The position numbers were made by a program, and so were the translations under genes. Below, piece by piece: positions 44,296-54,222 of a stretch of DNA of 64,000 nt. The stretch comes from Ferruginibacter sp. (GTDB lineage Bacteria; Bacteroidota; Bacteroidia; Chitinophagales; Chitinophagaceae). Numbering within the stretch: position 1 is the stretch's first letter; each line of letters begins with the position of its first letter. The notes beneath the pieces are model-generated. The model made no database searches, was not told the DNA's origin, and worked only from the letters and a program-made list of their open reading frames with translations. The stretch lies in the NCBI GenBank assembly GCA_019638525.1, contig JAHBTO010000007.1:1-64000 (forward strand), written 5' to 3'.

Positions 44296-46260
44296 ATGTG
44301 GCTTAAAAAAATTATTTCAATTCTAACTGCTATATTCCTTCTTCTTCAATTTTCGGTTAAAGGGCAAGATTCATCTGCCGTGCAATGGCAGGCAACAGGT
44401 AAAAAAACTGCAGAAGGTATTTACGAACTGCATTTAAAAGCAAAAGTAAAACCCGGCTGGCATATTTATACAATAGCCAATGCCGATGCAGGACTAGAAG
44501 GATTGAAAATTAGTTTTGCTGATTCATCTATCATAAAAGACGGTAGCCAACTACTATCCGGCAACATAAAAACAATAACAGATAAAATCTTCAATGCAAA
44601 GGTTGAAGTAGCAGAAGACAGTTTACAAATTGTTCAAAAAATAAAACTGGCTGGAGCAGTACCGTCAAAATTAAAAGTTGAACTACTGTACAATACGGCC
44701 AATGCCGAAGAATTTATTCCTGAAGATAGAAAAGTGGATATAGATATGGAAGGCGGGGTAGATGTTTCGGTTGGTAACAGGATTTTAATACCAACTATCG
44801 ATTTAAAAAATCCTGTTAATAACTGTGGCGGTACAGGAATTAGTGTAGAGGAAACAAACAAAGGCAGTTTATTTACTATATTTTTACTTGGTTTCCTGGG
44901 CGGTTTGGTAGCACTGATAACACCATGTGTTTTTCCTATGATTCCATTAACGGTTTCGTTTTTTACTAAAAAAGCAAACACAAAAAAACAGGGCATTTTT
45001 AATGCAAGCTTGTATGGGTTCTTTATATTTTTAATTTATGTACTGCTAAGTGTACCGTTTTATTTTATCGACAGTGCAAGTCCCGAAATATTAAATTCAG
45101 TATCAACCAATCCATGGCTTAATATTATCTTCTTTATTATATTTATTGTATTTGCATTATCGTTTTTTGGTTTATTTGAAATTACATTGCCTGCGGCATT
45201 TTCGGGTAAGGCAGATGCAAAAGCAGGTACGGGTAATGTGGTTGGGATATTTTTTATGGCGCTAACACTTGCCATCGTTTCATTTTCATGTACCGGCCCT
45301 ATACTGGGTTCGTTGCTTGTTGGTTCATTAACGGGTGGCGCTGTACAGCTTACGGTTGGCATGGGCGGTTTTGGTTTAGCGCTTGCATTGCCGTTTGCAT
45401 TGTTCGCTTTATTTCCTAACTGGTTAAACTCTTTACCCAAATCGGGTGGCTGGCTCAATTCAGTAAAAGTAGTATTGGGTTTTATAGAAGTGGCGCTTGC
45501 TATTAAATTTCTTTCAAACGCCGATTTGGTAAAACACTGGGGCATTTTAAAAAGAGAAGTATTCATCGGGATATGGATATTGGTGGGTATAGGTATAACA
45601 CTATACTTATTGGGTAAATTAAAATTCCCACACGATAGTCCTATTAAAAAACTAAGCAAAACAAGGATTACACTGGCTGTAATTTTTGCTGCATTTACTT
45701 TATACCTTGTTCCGGGTGTAACCAATACCAAGTATGCAAACCTAACTTTGATAAGCGGTTTTCCGCCACCATTGTATTATAGTATTTACAAACAAAACAA
45801 CGAGTGTATTCTAAACTTAAACTGCTCTCACGATTATGAAGAAGGAATGAAGATGGCAAGGGAACAGAATAAACCTGTATTGCTTGATTTTACCGGTTAT
45901 GCCTGTGTAAATTGCCGCCGTATGGAAGAAAATGTTTGGAGCGATCCAGAGGTGTATAAGATTATGAAGGAAAAATATGTAGTGATTTCTTTGTACGTAG
46001 ATGATAAAAAGAACCTGCCTGCAGCAAAACAGTTTTCGTACAAAACTAAAGACGGGGTGGATAAGGAAATTGTAACCGTAGGCAATAAATGGGCAACATT
46101 TGAAACAGAAAATTTTAAAAACAATGCACAACCGCTGTATGTGATTTTAAATGGTGATGAGATATTGCTCAATAACCCGGTTGGTTACACTCCATCTATA
46201 AAGCAGTATAAAGAATGGTTATTATGCGGTATTGATGCTTACGAAAAAACAAAAAAATAA
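44296..46260 (+). CDS. dsbD: Thiol:disulfide interchange protein DsbD (N-terminal cysteines missing)
   Basis: A 654-residue protein with a signal peptide, an N-terminal DsbD-alpha-like domain (about 25-165), eight TM segments (about 195-475) and a C-terminal thioredoxin domain. The membrane cysteines are present in ITPCVFPMIP and SFSCTGPILG, and the thioredoxin pair is Cys537/Cys540 in GYACVNCRR. The N-terminal domain lacks its redox pair: where the upstream protein has VCNDRQCLPP, this one reads TANAEEFIPE. Electrons from cytoplasmic thioredoxin would thus leave through the separate alpha-domain protein (inference). The terminal relay is otherwise complete. Confidence 0.92.
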   Translation: MWLKKIISILTAIFLLLQFSVKGQDSSAVQWQATGKKTAEGIYELHLKAKVKPGWHIYTIANADAGLEGLKISFADSSIIKDGSQLLSGNIKTITDKIFNAKVEVAEDSLQIVQKIKLAGAVPSKLKVELLYNTANAEEFIPEDRKVDIDMEGGVDVSVGNRILIPTIDLKNPVNNCGGTGISVEETNKGSLFTIFLLGFLGGLVALITPCVFPMIPLTVSFFTKKANTKKQGIFNASLYGFFIFLIYVLLSVPFYFIDSASPEILNSVSTNPWLNIIFFIIFIVFALSFFGLFEITLPAAFSGKADAKAGTGNVVGIFFMALTLAIVSFSCTGPILGSLLVGSLTGGAVQLTVGMGGFGLALALPFALFALFPNWLNSLPKSGGWLNSVKVVLGFIEVALAIKFLSNADLVKHWGILKREVFIGIWILVGIGITLYLLGKLKFPHDSPIKKLSKTRITLAVIFAAFTLYLVPGVTNTKYANLTLISGFPPPLYYSIYKQNNECILNLNCSHDYEEGMKMAREQNKPVLLDFTGYACVNCRRMEENVWSDPEVYKIMKEKYVVISLYVDDKKNLPAAKQFSYKTKDGVDKEIVTVGNKWATFETENFKNNAQPLYVILNGDEILLNNPVGYTPSIKQYKEWLLCGIDAYEKTKK

Positions 46261-46358
46261 GAATTACTTTTTTAAAAGTACTTATATATGGTAATGTTAG
46301 ATGGATATTGATGGATAATATGATTCCAGCATCTAACACATAAAACTTTATGAAAAAA

Positions 46359-46380
46359 CCTCCGCATAAACGGAGGCTTT
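46359..46380. terminator. Intrinsic terminator between dsbD and the sigma factor gene
   Basis: The stem CCTCCG/CGGAGG with loop cataaa is preceded by AAAAAA and followed by CTTTC. The A-run gives a good T tract for minus-strand transcripts, and the plus-strand tract is weaker. It lies between convergent genes and probably serves the sigma factor gene best. Confidence 0.75.
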
Positions 46381-46436
46381 CAATTTGTGTTTGGGTGTTA
46401 CAGAATCTTTAATACAATTAAAAATCTGTATATAAA

Positions 46437-47018
46437 TTATAATGCTATTTGTTTTTCGGTCATCATCTTGCGCAGGTTAATTAAACCATAACGCATACGG
46501 CCTAAAGCAGTATTGATGCTGCAGCTAGTCAGGTCGGCAATTTCTTTAAAGCTCAGGTCGGCATAATGCCTAAGTATAATTACTTCACGCTGGTCTTCTG
46601 GCAGCAGATCTACCATTTTTCTTACTTTGTCGTGGCTTTGGTTGTTCATCATTTTTTCATCGGCGCCTGCTTCTGAAAAATTGAGAACTTCAAAAATGTC
46701 ACGGTCATCGCTGGTTTTAATAGTAGGGGTGCGTTTTACCTTACGAAAATGATCTACACACATATTATGTGCAATACGCATAGCCCAAGGTAAAAATTTA
46801 CCTTCATCCTTATAGCGGCCGCCTTTTAACGTATCGATAATACGGATAAAAACATCCTGGAAAATATCTTCGGTAAGATATTTGTCCTTAACCATAAGGT
46901 AAATAGATGTGTAAATTTTGTCTTTGTAACGGTTAACAATAGTTGCAAGAGCATTGGCATCGCCTTCCATATATAAATGGATAAGCTGCTGGTCGGTAAG
47001 ATTGTTCAGGATTTTCAT
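46437..47018 (-). CDS. RNA polymerase ECF sigma factor
   Basis: A 193-residue group 4 sigma factor. Region 2 (about 25-95) contains DIFQDVFIRIIDTL and the -10-binding FLPWAMRIAHNMCVDHFRK. Region 4 (about 130-185) contains LPEDQREVIILRHYADLSFKE and a helix-turn-helix with SINTALGRMRYGLINLR. No anti-sigma gene lies next to it; the divergent neighbour is uvrA, across 295 bp. The form and lack of a FecR-like partner match the stand-alone ECF factors of Bacteroidota, so the controlling signal cannot be named. Confidence 0.93.
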   Translation of the reverse strand: MKILNNLTDQQLIHLYMEGDANALATIVNRYKDKIYTSIYLMVKDKYLTEDIFQDVFIRIIDTLKGGRYKDEGKFLPWAMRIAHNMCVDHFRKVKRTPTIKTSDDRDIFEVLNFSEAGADEKMMNNQSHDKVRKMVDLLPEDQREVIILRHYADLSFKEIADLTSCSINTALGRMRYGLINLRKMMTEKQIAL

Positions 47019-47313
47019 AAACTTCTACAGTTTTAGTTTGTTAGGATTTTAGTTTTAATAACAGGATCCAAAAAGTTTGAAAAATTGCGTAGAAGTCTTT
47101 TAGATAGGCTTAACGGTTTTTCATTTTTTGGATATTGGACAGTAAAAGTATACGATGCCTTTTTATAAAGTATGGGTGGAATTGCTCAATTTTTTGAGTT
47201 TTTCTACTAAGTAAAAATACGAAACACTAATTTGCATCTTCACAACGAATTGATCTTTAAGAAAATATTCACATATAGGCTGTAACCTTAATTAAACTGA
47301 TTACTTTTAAAAA

Positions 47314-50136
47314 ATGACTAAGATAAAAGAAGAAAATCTGCCGAAAAGCAAAACACTTCAATCACCTATCTGTATAAAAGGTGCAAGAGTACATAATTTA
47401 AAAAACATAAGCGTAAACATACCTCGTAATAAATTAATAGTGGTAACAGGTGTCTCGGGCTCAGGCAAATCATCGTTAACAATAGACACTTTATTTGCCG
47501 AAGGGCAACGCCGCTATGCCGAAAGCCTGAGTGCTTATGCACGCCAGTTTATGCAACGCATGAACAAACCCGATGTAGATTATATCAAAGGCCTTTGCCC
47601 CGCCATCGCCATCGAACAAAAAGTAATAACCCGTACACCACGCAGTACCGTTGGCAGTATGACAGAAATTTATGATTACTTGCGCCTGCTTTTTGCAAGA
47701 GCAGGTAAAACAATTTCACCGGTTAGTGGCAAAGAAGTTAAAAAAGACGATGTTAAAGATGTAATTGATGCAATAGAGAAGTTACCTGCAGGTAGTAAGA
47801 TATTATTATTAGTACCCTTTAAACAACATGATAAAAGAAATGTAAAAGAAGAACTGAATATATTATTACAAAAAGGATTTTCACGCTTATATATAAATAG
47901 TGCAGTAGTTAGAATTGAAGATTTACTTGAAGATGAAAAAAAGAATATTTTAAAAAAAACAGATACTGTTTATTTATTAGTTGACAGGCTGATTGCAAAA
48001 AAGTTTGAAGAAGATGAATTGCACCGTATATCAGATTCAGTAAATACTTCTTTTTATGAAGGCGAGGGAGAAATGTACCTTGAAATAAACCAACAACAAC
48101 TGGTACCTTTCTCCAATAAATTTGAACTGGATGGAATACAGTTTGAAGAACCGGTACCTAACTTATTTTCTTTTAATAATCCTTATGGTGCATGCCCGGT
48201 TTGCGAAGGGTTTTCGCAAATACTTGGTATTGACCCAGACTTAGTGATACCCGATAAGAGCCTGAGTGTGTATGAAGGCGCTGTAGCGCCTTGGAAAGGA
48301 GAGAAGCTGGGTTTATGGAAAGACAATTTTATAAAAGCAGCAAAGAAATTTAATTTCCCCATCCATAAAGCCATTATCGATCTTAACCTTGAACAATCAA
48401 ATGCACTTTGGAATGGCAATGAATATGTAAATGGTATCAATGATTTTTTTAAAGAGGTGGAACAAAACCTTTACAAAGTGCAATACAGGGTTTTGTTAAG
48501 CCGCTACCGTGGCCGCACTTTATGTACATCCTGTAAAGGTTACCGTTTAAGAAATGAAGCTTTATATGTAAAGGTAGGAGGAAAACACATTGGCGAACTA
48601 TGTGAAATGCCGGTAAACGACCTTAAAACCTGGTTTAAAAATTTAAATCTTAGCGAGTACGACCAGCAGGTAGCTAAAAGGATATTGATTGAAATCAATC
48701 ATCGCATAAAAACATTAACGGATGTAGGACTTGGTTATCTTACACTAAACCGTTTGGCTAATTCATTAAGCGGTGGCGAAAGCCAGCGTATACAGTTAAC
48801 CCGTAGTTTGGGCAGCAATCTTACCAACTCGTTATATATTTTAGATGAGCCTTCCATTGGTTTGCACAACCGGGATACTGAAAGACTAATAAGGGTATTA
48901 AAAGAATTAAGAGACCTTGACAATACGGTTGTAGTGGTTGAGCATGATGAAATGATGATGAGAGAAGCTGATTATATAATAGATATGGGGCCGCTTGCCA
49001 GCCATTTGGGTGGTAGTGTGGTGGCCGAAGGTGATTATAATGATATAATAAATAACTCCCAAAGCCTTACCGGTAAATATTTATCGGGCATCATGAAAAT
49101 AGAACCACCCAAACAGGTTCGTAAGTGGAAACATTATTTAAAGTTGGAAGGTGCCCGGCAAAATAATCTTAAAAATATAACAGTAGAGTTTCCGCTTGAA
49201 GTTTTTTGTGTGGTAACTGGTGTAAGCGGCAGTGGTAAAACTACATTGGTAAAACAAATCTTATATCCTGCGTTACAAAAAATAAAAGGTGAGTTTATTG
49301 ATAAAGCAGGATTGCATAAATCTTTAACAGGAGATATAAATATTATATCGCAAATAGAAATGATAGACCAAAACCCGATTGGTAAGTCTTCAAGAAGTAA
49401 CCCGGTAACTTATATAAAGGCTTATGACGAAATCAGGGATCTCTTCAGTAAACAGCCATTAAGTAAGATGAGAGGTTTTCAACCAAAACATTTTTCGTTT
49501 AATGTTGATGGCGGAAGATGTGATGCCTGTAAAGGTGAAGGTGAGCAAATAATTGAAATGCAGTTTTTGGCTGATGTGCATTTAACCTGCGAAGTTTGTG
49601 CAGGTAAACGTTTTAAAGAAGAAGTTCTTGAAGTGAAGTATAAAGACAAAAACATTCATGATGTATTGGAAATGAGTGTTGATGAAGCGATTGACTTTTT
49701 TCTTGCTGCTGATGGAAAAGGCTCTGATGGCAGCGATGTTGCAAAGAAATTGCAGCCACTTAGCGATGTGGGTTTAGGATATGTAAAGCTTGGCCAGTCT
49801 TCCGATACCTTATCCGGCGGCGAAGCACAAAGAGTTAAGCTGGCTTCATTTTTAGGCAGGGGCCGCAGCAATGGAAGCATACTTTTTATTTTTGATGAAC
49901 CTACAACAGGGCTTCATTTTCATGATATTAAAAAATTGCTGGCATCATTTAATGCCTTGATAGAACAAGGGCATAGTATCCTGGTGATAGAACACAACAC
50001 TGATGTGATACGTTCGGCCGATTGGGTTATTGATCTTGGTCCTGATGCAGGTGAAGCGGGAGGTAACCTGGTTTTTGCCGGAAAGCCTGCCGACCTGAAT
50101 AAATGTCAAGAAAGTTTTACCGGTAAGTTTCTTTAA
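47314..50136 (+). CDS. uvrA: UvrABC system protein A
   Basis: A 940-residue DNA damage recognition ATPase of nucleotide excision repair. Two ABC modules are visible: Walker A GVSGSGKSSL (46-55) and GVSGSGKTTL (about 637-646), signatures LSGGESQRI and LSGGEAQRV, and Walker B regions YILDEPSIGLH and FIFDEPTTGLH. Zinc-finger cysteines are CPVC with CTSC in the first half and CDAC with CEVC in the second. Length is typical. In Bacteroidota a second UvrA-like copy is common, so this may not be the only one. It is divergent from the ECF sigma gene. Confidence 0.96.
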   Translation: MTKIKEENLPKSKTLQSPICIKGARVHNLKNISVNIPRNKLIVVTGVSGSGKSSLTIDTLFAEGQRRYAESLSAYARQFMQRMNKPDVDYIKGLCPAIAIEQKVITRTPRSTVGSMTEIYDYLRLLFARAGKTISPVSGKEVKKDDVKDVIDAIEKLPAGSKILLLVPFKQHDKRNVKEELNILLQKGFSRLYINSAVVRIEDLLEDEKKNILKKTDTVYLLVDRLIAKKFEEDELHRISDSVNTSFYEGEGEMYLEINQQQLVPFSNKFELDGIQFEEPVPNLFSFNNPYGACPVCEGFSQILGIDPDLVIPDKSLSVYEGAVAPWKGEKLGLWKDNFIKAAKKFNFPIHKAIIDLNLEQSNALWNGNEYVNGINDFFKEVEQNLYKVQYRVLLSRYRGRTLCTSCKGYRLRNEALYVKVGGKHIGELCEMPVNDLKTWFKNLNLSEYDQQVAKRILIEINHRIKTLTDVGLGYLTLNRLANSLSGGESQRIQLTRSLGSNLTNSLYILDEPSIGLHNRDTERLIRVLKELRDLDNTVVVVEHDEMMMREADYIIDMGPLASHLGGSVVAEGDYNDIINNSQSLTGKYLSGIMKIEPPKQVRKWKHYLKLEGARQNNLKNITVEFPLEVFCVVTGVSGSGKTTLVKQILYPALQKIKGEFIDKAGLHKSLTGDINIISQIEMIDQNPIGKSSRSNPVTYIKAYDEIRDLFSKQPLSKMRGFQPKHFSFNVDGGRCDACKGEGEQIIEMQFLADVHLTCEVCAGKRFKEEVLEVKYKDKNIHDVLEMSVDEAIDFFLAADGKGSDGSDVAKKLQPLSDVGLGYVKLGQSSDTLSGGEAQRVKLASFLGRGRSNGSILFIFDEPTTGLHFHDIKKLLASFNALIEQGHSILVIEHNTDVIRSADWVIDLGPDAGEAGGNLVFAGKPADLNKCQESFTGKFL

Positions 50137-50214
50137 AAGTGTAACGAGTTTTACAAACAGTGTACCCGTTAATTTTATTTTTATTATTGTGTACAATCAT
50201 TCATTTTTGCATAC

Positions 50215-50898
50215 ATGGGTAATATCATAATTACAATTGATGGATGGTCTTCTTGTGGAAAAAGCACACTTGCCAGGCAATTGGCAAAAGCTTTAGGGTA
50301 TGTATATATTGATAGTGGTGCCATGTACCGGGCTATTACACTTTATTTTTTACGCAATCATATAAACTGGGCCGATATTAAGCAGGTAAAAAGTGCATTA
50401 AAAGAAATAAATATTTACTTTAGGTTCAATAAAATTACACAACAATCAGAAATTTATTTGAATGATGAAAATGTAGAATACCTGATAAGAGACCTGGTGA
50501 TTGCTGAAAAAGTAAGCGAAATAGCTACAATTAAAGAGATAAGGGAATTTGCAGTGGCACAACAACAACAAATGGGAGTAAATAAAGGTATTGTTATGGA
50601 TGGAAGGGATATTGGTACAACAGTATTCCCCAATGCAGAATTAAAGATTTTTATGACAGCAGATATTGCAGTGAGAGTTGAACGAAGATATATTGAAATG
50701 CAGGCAAAAAACCCCAATGTATCTATTGAAGATGTAAAAGCTAATCTGCAAATGAGAGATTATATAGACTCAAACAGGGAAATTAGTCCTTTACGCAAAG
50801 CTGAAGATGCCATAGAAATAGACAATACTAATATTAGTATAAAGGAGCAATTAAATTTGGCAATTGAATTAGCCAATAAAAAACTGCAAAAAATTTGA
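50215..50898 (+). CDS. cmk: Cytidylate kinase
   Basis: A 227-residue nucleoside monophosphate kinase converting CMP/dCMP to the diphosphates. The P-loop is GWSSCGKS (10-17), followed by IDSGAMYRAITLYFLRN, the conserved Cmk segment that binds the substrate, MDGRDIGTTVFPNAELKIF and the LID-like RDYIDSNREISPLRKAEDAI. Length matches the bacterial enzyme. It follows uvrA by 78 bp on the same strand, and an AT-rich dyad after the stop is too weak to call a terminator. Confidence 0.95.
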   Translation: MGNIIITIDGWSSCGKSTLARQLAKALGYVYIDSGAMYRAITLYFLRNHINWADIKQVKSALKEINIYFRFNKITQQSEIYLNDENVEYLIRDLVIAEKVSEIATIKEIREFAVAQQQQMGVNKGIVMDGRDIGTTVFPNAELKIFMTADIAVRVERRYIEMQAKNPNVSIEDVKANLQMRDYIDSNREISPLRKAEDAIEIDNTNISIKEQLNLAIELANKKLQKI

Positions 50899-51112
50899 TT
50901 GTTATATAAAAGTTTATATCTTTACAACAGCTATTCAACATTTCGTAATGTTTTAGCATCCACAATTCCTATGAACACCCCTCTATAATTGCTTACCAAT
51001 ACCTCTGATTTTCTTTAACTCTCCCTTGGAATTATTTTGTCCAATCCTGTAAAAAGTTTCAATAATTTATTTATTGATGTATTTATTATTATTTGAAACC
51101 TACAAAATTTTA

Positions 51113-52858
51113 ATGATGAAAAAGAATTCTACCACTAAGACAATGTCATTTGTTAAGTTGAGTATAACGATGATATTATCTGTACTATTTACATTTTCTT
51201 CCAATTCAATTTTTGCACATCGTGTTATTTCATATACACCACCATGTGTGTTAACGGGGCAAACAGTTACTATATCAACTATAGTAACTGCTACAGATGT
51301 TACTACCTGGTATCATTGGCAATATCGTGTAAATGTACCGGGGTCTGCACCGGGCCCATGGATATTTTTGGATGGTAGCCCAACAGGGTTACCCGTTAAT
51401 AATACCATTAATGGTACTGTGTTTGCAGTTAGTAATGCCAACAGGGTTTCGGGCATAAATGATTATTGTTACGATTTAATCATTGCTAATGCAACTACTG
51501 CATTAAATAATATTGAGCTTAGGGTATTAATGGGCGCTGGCGCCGATCCTGAAATTGTTACCAGCCCCGTTTGGAATGGTGATGACCAGGCCACAACTGA
51601 AGCAAAAAGCATCCAGATAAGGGTAAAACCAGCTGCAGAAAATTGTTTTACTTCATGTACTGATAATATTCTTGTTTTAAATCCCCCTTCTTCACCTTCA
51701 ACCCCAATTGAAGATTTTTATGGAGGTTTTGAATCTGGTACATTAAACTTTGCAGGTGTAAATGGCAATGGTAGTTCTATAACTGCACAAACTGATTATA
51801 CATTGTGGACTTCCGGTTTCCCTTCATCTAATTATTATAGCGTAGTTAACCATGCCGATACAATGATTTATTTGGCAACTCCATTTGCACCGCATACCGG
51901 CAGGGATATGCTGGTTATTAATGAATCAAGTGATAATACAAACAGGTTTTGGTATAAAACTTTAGTGGCGCCAACATCACCAACTCAATTATATTATGCA
52001 GGCCCATTAACTTTTAAGGTTTGGGTTAGTAAAGTTAATGCAGGCCCTACACCAGAATTTGCATTATATGTAAATGGTACTAACAATTCAAATGTTGTAT
52101 CAAATATTTCTACAGTGGCTGTTACAATGACAACTACTGCCGGGCAGCCTGGCAACGATCCGGGAGATTGGGTACAGTACACACTTTCTGTAGTTGTACC
52201 GCCAAATACTTATAAAAAATTAGAAGTAGGATTGCGTGGTAATAGTTCAACCGGTAGCAGTTTTGCTGTAGATGATATTTGCTTTGTGGCTCCACAAGCA
52301 GGTATTGTTCCTCTTACCCTTACTGCATTAACTGCAACATATAATAATGGAGTAACCAACCTAAGCTGGGGTACAGAACAGGAAAGCAATACCGGTTATT
52401 TTGTTGTAGAACACAGTACAGATGGGGTTCATTTTTCTCCATTGGCTAATATAATGGCTGCAGGATACAGCAACCATACGCTTGCTTATAAATTTGCCGA
52501 TAATAAAACCAAGGCTGGTCAGAATTTTTACCGTATTAAAGCTATGGATAAGGATGGCAGCTATCAATACAGCAATATAGCAAGTGTAAATGTAAAATTA
52601 AAAGGTTTGTTTGTTACTGGTGTTTACCCAAGCCCGTTCAGTGATAAGGTTAACATCAGCGTTTCAAGCGAAAATAATTCAAATGCAACTGTAACATTAC
52701 TGGATTATACCGGTAAAAAAATTGCATCTAAAAATGCTGTTATATCAAAAGGAGTTACAGTAATTAGCTTAGATAACCTCGGAAGCTTGTCTGGCGGAAT
52801 TTACATGGTAAGGGTACAGGCAGGAGATGTTACATTAGTTCAAAAAGTTGTGAAATAA
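51113..52858 (+). CDS. Secreted protein with type IX secretion (Por) C-terminal sorting domain
   Basis: The frame opens at 51074, but the ATG at 51113 (or the next one at 51116) places a signal-like segment (LSITMILSVLFTFSSNSIFA) at the N-terminus and gives 581 residues. The middle part is rich in Thr, Asn and Gly, with a probable adhesin or carbohydrate-binding-like beta domain (about 200-400, ending GSSFAVDDICFV). The T9SS type A tail covers the last 75 residues: GVYPSPFSDKVNIS, LLDYTGKKI, SGGIYMVRVQ and the terminal KVVK. The protein should be exported and attached or released at the surface. A strong terminator follows. Confidence 0.85.
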   Translation: MMKKNSTTKTMSFVKLSITMILSVLFTFSSNSIFAHRVISYTPPCVLTGQTVTISTIVTATDVTTWYHWQYRVNVPGSAPGPWIFLDGSPTGLPVNNTINGTVFAVSNANRVSGINDYCYDLIIANATTALNNIELRVLMGAGADPEIVTSPVWNGDDQATTEAKSIQIRVKPAAENCFTSCTDNILVLNPPSSPSTPIEDFYGGFESGTLNFAGVNGNGSSITAQTDYTLWTSGFPSSNYYSVVNHADTMIYLATPFAPHTGRDMLVINESSDNTNRFWYKTLVAPTSPTQLYYAGPLTFKVWVSKVNAGPTPEFALYVNGTNNSNVVSNISTVAVTMTTTAGQPGNDPGDWVQYTLSVVVPPNTYKKLEVGLRGNSSTGSSFAVDDICFVAPQAGIVPLTLTALTATYNNGVTNLSWGTEQESNTGYFVVEHSTDGVHFSPLANIMAAGYSNHTLAYKFADNKTKAGQNFYRIKAMDKDGSYQYSNIASVNVKLKGLFVTGVYPSPFSDKVNISVSSENNSNATVTLLDYTGKKIASKNAVISKGVTVISLDNLGSLSGGIYMVRVQAGDVTLVQKVVK

Positions 52859-52895
52859 TTTAAGATAGAGTTAACCAAGCACAAACAAAAGATGA

Positions 52896-52925
52896 CCCCT
52901 TGCATTTGCAAGGGGCTCTTTTTTT
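52896..52925 (+). terminator. Intrinsic terminator after the T9SS cargo gene
   Basis: The stem CCCCTTGC/GCAAGGGG with loop attt is followed by CTCTTTTTTTT, a classic plus-strand terminator 37 bp after the stop codon. Confidence 0.9.
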
Positions 52926-53001
52926 AAAAATCTTACAATATTGAAAACAATTATTTAAGTGTGTGGGCTAACCGTGTATTGAAATTGACACATGCATTAG
53001 A

Positions 53002-54213
53002 TTAATATTCCAGTTTTTTTAATTGAGGAAATTTTATCCATGTACCTGCAACAACCAATACCGACATAGCGCCGCCAAATATTATTGCAGGAACCGTACC
53101 TAACATCCTTGATGTAACTCCACTTTCAAACTGCCCCAGTTCGTTACTTGAATTAATAAAAATAAGATTGATGGAAGCAACCCTGCCCCTTAACTCATCT
53201 GGAGTAAATAATTGCAGGATGGTACCTCTTACCACTACACTAACGGCGTCGCATAAGCCTGCAACAAGCAATGCCATAAAACTAAGCCAATAAACTTTTG
53301 ATAATCCAAAAATAATTATACATAATCCAAAACAAGCTACAGCCATCAGCATTTTTAAACCTTGCTTTTGTTTCATAGGGTATCTTACCAAAATCCCAAC
53401 ACTAATAAGGCTTCCTATGTCCATAGCTGCATTTAAAAAACCATATCCAATGGCACCTGTATGTAATACTGTGCTTGCCACTTCGGGGATAAAAGCTACC
53501 GCACCTCCAAAAAGTACGGCAAAAAGGTCAAGCGAAATAACTCCCAGCAAATTTTTATTGTGATATACAAATGAAAACCCTTTTTTTATAGATGTAATCA
53601 TTGGATCATTAGCTTTTACATTTACCGGTGGTTTGGGCAATAATTGTAGTGCAAAAATTCCTGCAATTAAAACTAATGTTGCTGTAACAAAATAAGCACC
53701 TGATATACCAAGAATTGCAATTAACAACCCACCTATAGCATGCCCGCCAATTGACGAAATGAGCCAGGTAGAAGAGTTGTATGAAATTGCATTTTGTAAT
53801 TCTTCACGAGGTACTATAGCTGCAATCATACTGTTTGCAGCTGGGCCGGCAAAAGAACGGATAATACCTGTGCAAAATACAACTGATAATATTACACTTA
53901 GTTTTGTTGAATTGCTGAACTGAAAATAGGGGAGACTGATAATGGCAAGCATTAATCCGCAAAGTGTATAAAAAGCATAAGACCAAACAAGGATATTTTT
54001 TTTGTTATGCCTGTCAATATAATGCCCTGCAAATAATGCAGCAATTACAGCAGGAACAAACTCGGCAAGACCGGCAAACCCCACCATATATGTACTTGCT
54101 AAGTGAAATACCTGGTAAATTACAATTGTGGTTATCATTCGTAACCCAAGCACAAAAAACAAACGGGAAAATATAAAATGCCTGAATTCTTTGGTGAGCG
54201 TTTTGCTGATCAT
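53002..54213 (-). CDS. MFS transporter (DHA3-like)
   Basis: A 403-residue major facilitator with about 12 TM helices. Recognisable are the loop 2-3 motif GHYIDRHNKKNIL (MFS motif A form), FAGPAANSMIAAIVPREELQNAIS after TM4-5 and QLFTPDELRGRVASINLIFINSSNELGQFESG, all typical of the enterobactin-exporter-like/DHA3 group of drug or siderophore exporters. Substrate unknown. It is the last gene of a minus-strand group with the kinase, folK and the toxin-antitoxin pair, 9 bp after the kinase stop. A TAACTTTG (-7 like) at 54229-54236 may be just kinase coding sequence. Confidence 0.9.
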   Translation of the reverse strand: MISKTLTKEFRHFIFSRLFFVLGLRMITTIVIYQVFHLASTYMVGFAGLAEFVPAVIAALFAGHYIDRHNKKNILVWSYAFYTLCGLMLAIISLPYFQFSNSTKLSVILSVVFCTGIIRSFAGPAANSMIAAIVPREELQNAISYNSSTWLISSIGGHAIGGLLIAILGISGAYFVTATLVLIAGIFALQLLPKPPVNVKANDPMITSIKKGFSFVYHNKNLLGVISLDLFAVLFGGAVAFIPEVASTVLHTGAIGYGFLNAAMDIGSLISVGILVRYPMKQKQGLKMLMAVACFGLCIIIFGLSKVYWLSFMALLVAGLCDAVSVVVRGTILQLFTPDELRGRVASINLIFINSSNELGQFESGVTSRMLGTVPAIIFGGAMSVLVVAGTWIKFPQLKKLEY

Positions 54214-54222
54214 TTTTAAAAA

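Noticed and set aside
47185..47198. CTCAA-tttt-TTGAG hairpin followed by T residues between the sigma factor and uvrA genes
   Set aside because: Only a five-pair AT-rich stem, with no gene before it to terminate; a small RNA end is possible but not supported.
50902..50922. AT-only dyad after cmk as a terminator
   Set aside because: It contains only A-T pairs and lacks a clear T tract, so it would be too weak.
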